Shown here in pieces: positions 55,409-64,000 of a stretch of DNA of 64,000 bases. Within the stretch, counting starts at the first letter, position 1. The number at the start of each line of letters is the position of its first letter. Source of the DNA: Hirudinaria manillensis (Eukaryota > Annelida > Clitellata > Hirudinida > Hirudinidae); assembly GCA_034509925.1 (NCBI GenBank), contig CM067537.1, forward strand, positions 2,122,001 through 2,186,000, in the 5' to 3' direction. The notes under the pieces were generated by a model. It had not been told where the DNA came from and made no database searches. It was given only the letters and a program-made list of their open reading frames with translations. Position numbers and translations under genes: made by a program.

Positions 55409-58400
55409 TAGTAAGTTGCACTATTAACGTCAATGTTTTATAAATACTTATTTTTTATATTAGATGCTCAACCTGTTTTTTTTTCCCATCAGACGCTCTC
55501 GGCTTGCCATCATCTTTCGGAGGGAAGGATAAACATCTCAACATGGTGGATGAGGATACTGATATCTTTGATGATGAAGATGACGAAGATGGTAACTCCA
55601 ACAGCGAGGGAGATGATGATGTTCTGGAGAACGTAGGAGGAATAGGAGGGCATCTTTCTGATGATGATGATGATGAAAGTGATGGTGAAGATGATGAAGA
55701 ATTAATTGAAAAGAAAGAAGGTATCATCACCATTTTCATCATCATCATCATCATCATCACCTTATCATAACAACAATCATTATCATCATCGTCATCATTC
55801 GTAGTCACCAAGCTTTCCATAACCATTGCTTCCTCTTTCTTTTCTAGAACATTCCGCCAGCAAACTATTGGGCATGTTGAAGTTCATTCCCACGGTGAGA
55901 TCATCATCATCAATCCTCATCGTCCTCGTCAACATCATCATCATCATCATCAATCCTCATCGTCGTCGTCGTCAACGTCATCGTCATCAGCATGCTTAGT
56001 GACGCAGTCACTCAATGACGCAGTAGAATGTGAAACTTCACATGCTTATTCATAATGTTTAACTGATCAACATAGTGGGCAATAACAATTATATTATAAT
56101 AACTGCTTATATATTATAATAACAGTTATATTATAATAACTGTTTATATTATAATAACTGCTTATATATTATAATAACAGTTATATTATAATAACTGTTT
56201 ATATTATAATAACTGCTTATATATATAATAACAGTTATATTATAATAACTACTAATAAATATAATAATAATAATATTATTATTAATGATTTCTTTACCAA
56301 TCATCATTTATTTATGACTGTTCATTTATTTAGTTAAATAATAAATCAGAATGATTTCATCAGCAGTTGATTCAAGTTAACTTGAAGGATGTGAACATGG
56401 TCTTGCAGTGGGAAAGTCAGAAAAGGTAGGTTGGTGGTGATGATGATGATGATATTGGGTGATGATGATGATAGTGGTGGTGGTGGTAGTGATGATAATG
56501 ACAATGATATCATCTTAAATTATTTCCTTATCCTTATCTATTCATGCTTCTTATCTCAGCCATTTTATAAACATCAACATCATCATCATCACCACTGACC
56601 AAGCGTGATCATTATCATAATCCTCAGGAACCTGTCGACCTCTTGGAGGGAGCTGTCGGTTACCTCCGAGGTTCAGTCGCAGAGAGGTGGTGATTCGTTC
56701 CATCGAGAGGTCAAGGTCGACCTGGCAGGTCAGTCATCGTGATGGTGATGATAGTGATGATGGCAGTGGTGATAATGATGGTAGTGTTGTTGATGATGAT
56801 AATGATTGTGCGGTGGATTTGAACTTGTCACATTATATCATCATCATCTTTGCAATTTTATCATGGCGTCCTTGCTAATCGTTATTTACTTTAAGAAATT
56901 AATTTTAGAAAAAAAAGGAAATAGTATTAATTGAAACACATGAGTGCCACCTATGGACTGAATTATTTCCAAATCTCTTTTGCAGACCTCAAGATGGGCA
57001 CCGGTGACACGGACATGTTTTCGACGGAGAACGTGGGTTGCCAGGTGATGGTGAGTTTGGGAGAGTATAAATGTTCATGTTGCTGACTTTATTATTATTG
57101 ATGATATGATGATTACTATTTACGATGATGATGATGATGATGTTACTATTATTGTTGTTGTTGTTATTATTATTATTGCTATTAGTATTGCTATTATTAT
57201 TATTATTATTATTATTATTATCATCATCATCATTATTATTGTTGTTGTTTTTGTTGTTGCTGTTGTTAATCATTAACCACTTATAATTAATTATTTCTTT
57301 GTTTTGGTTAATTATGGGAACAAATTAAGATCACGTGATGCTAATTTAAAGTGAGAAATAAATTTTGACAATTTCTTTTGTTACATCCCAGCAGGCTTTA
57401 ATGCTTAATGTTATTGATTAATAACAATTATTATTATTTTTATTACAAAAATAATAAAAATTATTATTATAATTAATAATTTTTTTTTTTTTTATTACAA
57501 AAATAATAAAAATTATTATTATAATTAATAATTATTATTATTATTTTTATTACAAAAATAATAAAAATTATTATTATAATTAATAATAATTATTATTATT
57601 TTTATAATAAAAAATGTAAATACTCCCAATCGACAGCTGGCCAAGGAGGAAGTCTCTGTGATCTTGAACTGCAAGGGAGGTCACGTGACCTACCTTCACG
57701 ACGAGGTCATCTTCTGCTTGCAACTGGTTCGACACCTCATCAACAGGAGGTTGGCGTCTGCCGTTCATCTTTCCAAATCAAATCGTTAACAACAAATAAA
57801 AGTGTGAACATTGAGCATGATGATGATGATGGTTGTGGTGATGATGGTAGTGATGGTGGTGGTGATGGTGATCATTGGCATCAGTGAAAAGTGACACGAA
57901 AAATATGAACCTACGGAAGAATTGCTTTTGTTTGCCTCTCGTTTGAAAATCATAAGATTGCATTTGAAAAATAAATTCTTAAAATTTAAACTGCAACCAA
58001 ATTGAGAAATGTAAACAAAAAAATAGAAACACAGTTCTATTTGCATCAATCTATCAACAGGCAATCAAAACAACAACAACAGCAGCCACAACAACAACGA
58101 CGACAGCAAACAAAGAACAATGACAACATCCTGAAGAGATTCTTTGCCTCTGGGACGCTGCAGACGAAGTTTTATGCCAACGTTTATGCGTTCTCGGTCG
58201 TTGTTCCCCACTCCGAGGGTGCCTCGAGGTTCGTCCTGGGACTTCCAGGGGCTCGGATTTCTGTGCTCGGATCCATCCAAGGTGATGAGGAAGAGGACGA
58301 CGATGATGATGGTGGTGGTGATGATAATGACGATTAAGATCTTTGATAACTCATGATCAACTTATTGATTAGGTATTCAATTGTTATTATTTAGCCAGGA

Positions 58401-61400
58401 GTTAGTTCATTGATGGATTAGGCAATTGATTAACATAACTAATTAGCATCATTTGAATATTAATGACTTAACTTCATTAACCAATGACAGACGAGGTATT
58501 GAACGACTACGTCGTGGAGGTCGAAATGACCTCGACCTACTTGAGGCTGCTGCAACAAGATGACAACAACAACAACAATAACAACCTGAACAACAAGACA
58601 GAAGAGCTTTCTGCCAAGAAGCACTTTTGGGACACCCCGATGTATTTGGGACTGCTCTTTCTGAAAGTATGACTCAGTCATTGATTGAAGTTTACAATGT
58701 CTTATAGTTATTATATTTATTATTATTATTATTGTTTTTATTTAATATATTCATTCAAATTTTATTGGTTAAGTAATTAATAAACTTAAATAAAAAATAA
58801 AATACTTATTTACAATCACCAAATCTTGCAATATAGTCATTCTGCTCATTTTAAGCATTACAAGCAATGGATAGACAGTATAATAGCGGATACATGAATA
58901 AATTAACTGATGACCAACTGTAATTGGTTAACACATAGGCAGTATAATAACAAGTACATGAATAAATTAACCGATGACCAATTGGTTAATGACCATTGGT
59001 TAATACATTTAAGTCATTAACATAATAAATTTAAATTTAATTTATAAATTAAATATAATTAATAAAGACTTTCAAAGAACAAATATTTCCATAAGTCATA
59101 AACTTTCCTCCAGGTGACAAAATACGGCGACAACGTCAACGTCGAGTGCATGATCGACAACTTGAGATTCGAAACGTCCGGCCCGGTTCTGGCGACCGTC
59201 CAATCGTTGGGCGACGCGGCGAGGGAAGACTACGCCGACCTCTACGATTGGCTGAGAGCCCGGCGGAAGAAACCCGCCCTCGAAGGCGATAGGTCGGCGA
59301 GGCAGGGCAGGAAATCCGTCCAGTTGTTCCTTCAAATGAGCTGCTTGAATGTCTTTCTGTGTCACGAGAACAATGGTTGGTGGTAATTGTTGTTCACTGT
59401 TTATTAGATGCATTGTGATGGTTAGCAGTGTAGTATTAATATTGGTGGTTATTAAATTAACAAGGTATTATTAAATTATTAATGAATTATTAAATTATAT
59501 CCTTCAATTGATCCTCTTTGCCACTTTTTTCTTGTACCATAACAACTTCAATAATAGGTTGTTATTGAAAAGAGAAGCTGAAAAGATCAAAACAATAATA
59601 ATAATAATAATAAAGATGATGATAATAATAATAATAATAATCATAATATAACACTGATGGTCACATCATCATCATCGTCATCATGGCCAGCTTCCGTGAT
59701 GCTGAGATGCGACTCTGCCTCCGTTCCTCTTTCCTCACCAACCGACATCAACCTCGTCATCTTCGGGGTCAAGGCGACCCACTTCTTCAGGACTGGGAAG
59801 GTGATGTTGATTCTGGTGGCGATGATGATGATGACACAGATGATGGTGATGATTCTGGTGGCAATGATGATGATAATGATGACAAGAAATCCTCTTGCTA
59901 GATCTTTGGTGGATCCTTGAATAAAAAAGAGAAGCATGTTCTGTTTGCATTTTCTTCTTAACTCATTTATGTTTAATTGTTGTTGTTTTTGTTGTTGTCA
60001 TTGTTTTGTTGTTGTTTCCATTTCAATTGTCAAACAAAACATCTCCGCATCTCCGCAGTTCCACACCATCAAGAAAAGTTCAGACATTTCCAACGAAATC
60101 CTCTCCGTACCCATGGCCTCCATAAACTTCAATCTTCCTTTGAAGGTTGGTGGGTTCTGAATAAATTATGTTAATTAATTAATTATTAAATAATTAATTA
60201 AGCAATGACTACTTTAACATTGCCTGACAAAATCATTAAATGAATGGAATTTATTCAAAAGTTTTAATATTAATGACCGAACTTACATGAATATTAATTA
60301 CTTCGACTCCTCTAGAATGTCGTCGTGGAGGCAGCAGAGAGCTTGTCTGTCGTCTGGTCTTATTCCGTCCACCTCTGTCTGCACGAGGTGTCTAGACGTC
60401 TGCTCGGAATCTTCGGACGAGGTCTTTTGAAGCTTCCTTTTATTTTTATAAAATAAAAACTGAAACAAATGCAATACGATCGGCTTAAACATACAAGAAT
60501 ATTTAAATGTTTTCCCGATGTTTTTCTAAAATATAAAATAAATTAGAATCCCTAAATGCAATTATTAATCATATAATATAAATTACAAAAACCAGGGTCT
60601 TCAACAACAAAGACTGACAACAGAGATGGTGGTGGAGTGATGGAAGGAAAGACCGAAGGAATCGAGGTCATGCTGTTCTTTTCCTGTTCAATCCGGGTCG
60701 ATCTGCCGTCCAATCATTAGTGAGCTATTGAATTAATTTATTCATGGCTTCAACCTCTTATTTATGCACAAAAATGCGCTATTTTAAGAACTGACTATTT
60801 GCTTAAAAGTGGAATTATAAAAATTCTTAACTAAATGTCAAATCTTAAGGTTATCCTTTAAGGTCACCATTTCTGAGAAGTCATGAATAATAATAATCAT
60901 CATCATCATTATCATTATCATCATCATCACCTTCAGCATGAAGTGGGACGTGAAGAACTTCCAGTTGGAGCAGACGAGCACAGACGGGATCGTCATCAAG
61001 ACCTCGCGACTCTCCATTTCCAGCGATCAACATCCTTTCCTCACTTTTGAGGTTTTCTAATTTTTTTTATTAATTATCAATTAATAATATCAGATTATTA
61101 ATAATTACTCGTTATTGCATTAGTCGGTAATTACTTGTAACCAATACCGTCTTGTAACTTTGACCTGATTTCCGACTCGACCTGATTTCCAGAACCTCAA
61201 GGTGAAGTCTGACCCGAGGGGAGAGAAGCTGACTTCAGAAAGGTCGTTGAGTTCTCACGACCTTCGACTTCCGTCGAACGGGGCTTGGGTCGTCGCAGCA
61301 GACGAACTCTGCTTCGTGTTCGCCTTCGACTACAACTTTGCCGCTTGGTTTGAGGAGGTGTGCTGGTGTTGTTGTTGTTGTTGGTGGTAATGGTGGTGTT

Positions 61401-63799
61401 GTTGTTGTTGGTGGTGGTGGTGGTAGTGGTGGTGCTGTTGTTATTGGTGGTGGTGAAGATGCAGTCATTGTTTTATGTTGATGATGAGGTCACTTTGTTT
61501 GAGAAGTCATACCGGTTGTTGTTACTGTACCTATTGCTGTTGTTGTTGAAGTTTGTATGCTTACCAGGTAAAAAGCCTGCGCAAGTGGTTGAGACTGAAA
61601 CACTCCACGTCTCGGAAGGTTCCCGCCGTTGCAGCAGACGTCTCTTTGTCCATCGCCGTGAGTCGTTTTTGCCTGTAATTGGTGTCAGATTGTTACTGTA
61701 AATGTTTTAAATGAGGATTTTTTTTGCCATAATTAATTTATAATTAATTTAATTAACAAGTTATTACCATTAAGAAATAATAAACTAAGCTTAACTTGTT
61801 AAAATTTTAGTAATAAACAGTTCTGAACAGAACTATAGATCATGATTTTATTTCAGTGCATCAAGATACAGATATGCGATGACCCCTTTGAGGTCAGACT
61901 TGGGGACAACTATGAGGTCAGGTCATTGCAATGCTGATGGCATTGAATTACACCATTAATTAATTATTTATTCATTTATTTATTTATTTATTTATTTGCT
62001 CATTTATTTATTTATTTATTTATTTGTTTATTTATTTATTTGCTCATTTATTTATTTATTTATTTATTTATTTATTTCTTGAAGGCTTTAATACCATTTT
62101 CCAGTTTTTAAATTTCTACGTGGATTCAAATTTATGTTTTAATTATTTTGAAAAATATTTTAAAATGGAAATTAAATTAACTTTTTAATTGTTTAACATC
62201 TGAGAACTGATGATGATGATGATGATTCCTTTTGTGCAGTTGTTGTGCGATGAAAGTCTCGAGAATGAAAAGAGAATAAATGCCCTCAACAAAAGGATTG
62301 AAGAACTGAAAATGAAGAGCTCCTTCATCCCTGGTCTGTGATCATCATCACCTTCATCCATCCATCCATCCATCCATCCATTCATCCATCCACCTGCCCA
62401 CACACTCATCCAGTATCATCATCATCATTCTTGTTATCATTATTATTCTTGTTGGCTATTTTTTGGTATTAGTAATGACTCATTATTAATACTTACCTAT
62501 GAAATTGTTGTTGAATCCCACAAAAAATTTTTAAAAAAACTTGCTTTAACTCATCCATATTTTATTTTATAAATTTCATTGTAATTATAATCTCATGCCT
62601 AACTAATTTTAATTATAATCTCATGCCTATTTAATTTAATTGTAATTTCATGCCTAACTATTTACATTTATCTTTGGTAATCTTCTAACCTTTCTACACC
62701 CTACTTATTAATATTAATTTGACCTCATAAATATCTGATTTTCAATGACCAATGGCAGAAGAGAAGCTCGACTCTCTGTACATCTCGCTGAGCGAAAAGA
62801 TGTCGCAGGTGTACATCCAGAGAGCCAATCAGATGTATTCCCAGTCACCAATGAGAAACTCCCTGTGTATGTGGGTCATCCAATCATTTGAGTTGGTCCT
62901 GCTGGCTGACTCCAGCATGAGCTCAAAACAGGACATCTTGAACTTCATGCTGGAGGTCAACAGTGAAAGGTGAAGGGTTACCACTATTGGAATTGTTGTT
63001 TTGTTTTCATTATTACTTTATTATTGAATCTGAAATAAAAAAAAAATTCACTAAAAATGTATTAATTTTGTAAATTAAAAAATGTTACGAAAGTGATTTT
63101 CAAAAGAAATTGCAAAAAGTTAAACGTTTAAAGTAATTATATTTGCATTTGGCTGTCAGGATATTACAGTTCATATTTAAAAGCATAAAATAAAGTTCTA
63201 TTCTTTTCAATCTTTTTCCAAAATTCCAAAATAATTCCAATCTCTGCAGCCCCCTGCCTAAAGACTTGGAACTGCAGACATTTTTCCTCAGAAAGATCCG
63301 TTGCTCCACATCCTCCGTCGTGTTCCAGCTGAGGGACTTTCCTCAGCCGATGCTGCACATCGAGGATTGGTTCATCGCCGGGAGGCTCTGTGGTTCAGAA
63401 GCCAATGGCATGCAAAGGGGTGAGGAATGCAGCGACGTGATTGGTTGGATGTAATTGTGGATTTAATTGATATGATGGCCATTGTTGGGTGAATGCAATG
63501 TCATGATTATTAATGTTATTATAATGTGTTATATTATCTAGAACACTATTTTGCATTTTTATTGCGATTTTTAACCTTGCCGTTCTTAATGTTGATATTA
63601 ATTAATATTAATGAGTGCTAATTAATTCGCCCTTTAAGGTATTTAATATTAATTGGGTTTCCATTTGAATAGGTCATAAGACACGAACCATCCACCTGGG
63701 TCATCCTTGGGGTACATCAACAATCTCAAAGAATATCCCTCCTGTTAAATTGTACTATGACATCAATTCAGGTTCGCATTATTATTATTACTATTATTA

Positions 63800-63870
<71 letters not shown>

Positions 63871-64000
63871 GTTCATTTATTCTAAAATAATAAGATGTAA
63901 TTAATATCTGTTATTAATTATTTCTGCTGGGTTAAACATCAAACATCATTATCATCATCAGAACTCAAGAGCTTCTCGATGACCTACGGGTCATGCTGGG
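48515..64000 (+). CDS. BLTP2: Bridge-like lipid transfer protein 2 (KIAA0100/hobbit), N-terminal part, continues beyond window
   Basis: Thirty exons with consistent phases, about 1,129 aa so far: 48515..48564, 48756..48879, 49247..49296, 49492..49630, 50009..50118, 50455..50515, 50935..50997, 54634..54679, 55493..55720, 55848..55894, 56364..56425, 56628..56728, 56986..57050, 57637..57749, 58061..58281, 58491..58666, 59114..59375, 59691..59800, 60059..60145, 60316..60421, 60596..60719, 60937..61051, 61193..61357, 61568..61657, 61857..61916, 62240..62333, 62759..62969, 63250..63419, 63673..63771, 63962..64000. The N-terminus is a signal-anchor helix (MIIPLILLCCIVLLVL). Diagnostic blocks are CDDPFEVRLGDNYELL, VYIQRANQMY, LHIEDWFIAGRLCGSE and LGHPWGTSTISKNIPPVKLY, matching the conserved Fmp27/SABRE/hobbit core. 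Family members form lipid-conducting hydrophobic grooves at ER-plasma membrane contacts. Exon 9 is a very acidic Asp/Glu insert and exon 15 a Gln-rich insert. EXOC6 lies antisense in the intron 50998-54633. Confidence 0.9.
51677..54109 (-). CDS. EXOC6: Exocyst complex component 6 (Sec15), intronless and nested
   Basis: A single 810-codon frame with start at 54107-54109 and stop at 51677-51679. Length matches animal EXOC6/Sec15 (about 800 aa). The N-terminus contains the PERFLLRLDASIDARNKQIQ and VRSNVDKLKFEIQEV segments of the coiled-coil region, followed by VSKYSFGRVMSES and the Sec15 C-terminal helical domain (from about residue 330; ending with RKYVRVKP-type and ITTILLKKLKEVEKK-like helices). 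Sec15 is the exocyst subunit that binds Rab11/Sec4-type GTPases and links secretory vesicles to the tethering complex. The gene has no introns although orthologues in other animals have many, and it lies wholly inside a BLTP2 intron on the opposite strand. The frame is intact and codon usage looks constrained, so it appears functional. An AATAAA on the minus strand near 51,545-51,550 may be its polyadenylation signal. Confidence 0.95.
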   Translation of the reverse strand: MDEGERDGENSKDDTAGRAAPDATTRQYESLVKEIESPDGHLGAVLRMVYGNMEPERFLLRLDASIDARNKQIQQMCNHHYEAFIESVQSLLHVRSNVDKLKFEIQEVDRELQNAGRSLIDKGEELVKSRKTQQNIESAIDSLTLCLPVLEMCEKLKRQMTSKKFYPALKTLEQLEGSYLPRVSKYSFGRVMSESVSKLRGGIKKASMGELEDFLENIRKHSGKIGEIAMKQTAQENGVDPDAIVCDFERMRESVEPTIQEEDGVLRQNDSSPATAFVEESDEGLSAQDLIDFSPVYRCLHIYSVLDDKETFESYYRKERRKQVRLALQPSVTMEKTLNYYKSYFHEIIGYFVVEEHISNTTTGLVNQTYINELWDMALVKIMAVLRMHIGSCTDSQLLLQIKKPFMVFCLTLKGYGFIAGQLFELLLEMRDRYSEILRRQWMDIFTKISEDDNYTPVLIENQSQFNDIVGQYPQCYADFETEGFPKSLPFSQFVPAVFDEAKKYIRACLEFSEDLHISKTDQNEWIINLKCQILECILDVARKSIRRSKSSLLQLAQISINMGHLDQSCIFLEDFIAELSGPQQDKTQISKLHDQFMFKSAKSEAEAEIYKQIDFKIEEFFDLASYDWTMTDVASQPSGYVTDMVCFLRGIFQSFTNLPEKVVQTACMSACKHIAKLMMDLIGDEEVKSLTEAALHQLSLDVRECENFAVQNPVSGLDGNTFKMAFEDLRQLLDLFLNEDWSAYVGDYSKPEHKYVRVKPATCIILLKKLKEVEKKRSTFISFNWNERDKKKQIDTVLKQLKQLISDNQ
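54110..54633. other. EXOC6 upstream region within the BLTP2 intron
   Basis: AT-rich; contains an ATT microsatellite near 54,424-54,460. It must hold the EXOC6 promoter. No clear TATA box was seen. Confidence 0.45.
54928..54983. repeat. (AAT)n microsatellite in a BLTP2 intron
   Basis: AAT units broken by AAC and GAT; no coding role. Confidence 0.85.
55362..55408. repeat. (ATT)n microsatellite in a BLTP2 intron
   Basis: Uninterrupted ATT run upstream of the acidic exon. Confidence 0.9.
56088..56252. repeat. AT-rich tandem and inverted repeat, unit about 66 bp
   Basis: ATTATAATAACTGCTTATAT and ATTATAATAACAGTTATATT motifs alternate about two and a half times and are partly self-complementary. 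Confidence 0.8.
57105..57255. repeat. GAT/ATT/GTT trinucleotide repeat tracts in a BLTP2 intron
   Basis: Successive runs of GAT, GTT and ATT units directly downstream of the exon ending at 57,050; they give a spurious Asn-rich frame on the minus strand. Confidence 0.9.
57420..57607. repeat. Self-complementary AT tandem repeat, about three 60-bp units
   Basis: TTTTTATTACAAAAATAATA followed by AAAATTATTATTATAATTAA recurs three times, ending about 30 bp before a BLTP2 splice acceptor. Confidence 0.85.
61965..62085. repeat. (ATTT)n microsatellite in a BLTP2 intron
   Basis: About 120 bp of ATTT units with occasional TGCTC interruptions. Confidence 0.95.
62347..62400. repeat. (ATCC)n microsatellite in a BLTP2 intron
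   Basis: ATCC units directly downstream of the exon ending at 62,333. Confidence 0.85.
63776..63872. repeat. (ATT)n microsatellite in a BLTP2 intron
   Basis: About 95 bp of ATT units just downstream of the exon ending at 63,771. Confidence 0.95.

Noticed and set aside
55455-55826. Ser-rich open frame on the minus strand
   Set aside because: Reverse complement of the acidic GAT-rich BLTP2 exon.

Overview
The window is nuclear DNA of an animal. Every gene but one is split by GT-AG introns of roughly 60 bp to a few kb. The sequence is very AT-rich, full of ATT/AAT, GATGAT and TATAA microsatellites, and carries decayed non-LTR retrotransposon pieces. The genes are metazoan: a BarH/Bsx-type homeobox, GFOD, the ciliary BBSome gene BBS4, secreted matrix metalloproteinases (MMPs), a WSC-domain membrane protein, BLTP2 (KIAA0100/hobbit) and the exocyst gene EXOC6 (Sec15). 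A very AT-rich animal genome with a tandem expansion of small secreted MMPs resembles published descriptions of the bone-eating annelid Osedax. That assignment is inference; only an animal origin is directly supported.

Layout. 1-1.83 kb: last two exons of a homeobox gene (+). 2.86-4.65 kb: GFOD, 3 exons (+). 5.75-9.08 kb: BBS4, 11 exons (+), with an RFX X-box-like site 74 bp upstream. 10.05-41.37 kb: five tandem MMP genes (MMP-A to MMP-E, all on -), each with seven coding exons and the same intron phases, each with a TATA box, spread among AT-rich spacers and satellites. 42.93-48.23 kb: a ten-exon type I membrane protein (-) with a galactose-binding-like domain, two WSC-like domains and an EGF-like domain. 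48.51 kb to the right edge: 30 exons of BLTP2 (+), starting 287 bp from the membrane-protein gene in a head-to-head pair. EXOC6 is a complete intronless gene on the opposite strand inside one BLTP2 intron (51.68-54.11 kb).

The most interesting part is the MMP array. The proteins are short (288-318 aa): signal peptide, acidic spacer, cysteine-switch prodomain, dibasic/furin-like site, zinc catalytic domain, then a short variable tail in place of a hemopexin domain. B and C end in a Thr-rich linker plus a Trp/Phe-rich basic tail. A has lost the structural zinc/calcium loop. D and E lie in a recent direct duplication of about 5 kb, in which coding differences concentrate in the catalytic exons, especially the metal-binding loop and the S1' specificity loop, while introns stay close to identical. 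The pattern suggests a locus diversifying its extracellular proteolytic repertoire.

Exon joins were deduced by hand from splice signals, reading-frame continuity and similarity to remembered families. All joins given are phase-consistent, but none has been checked against transcripts.
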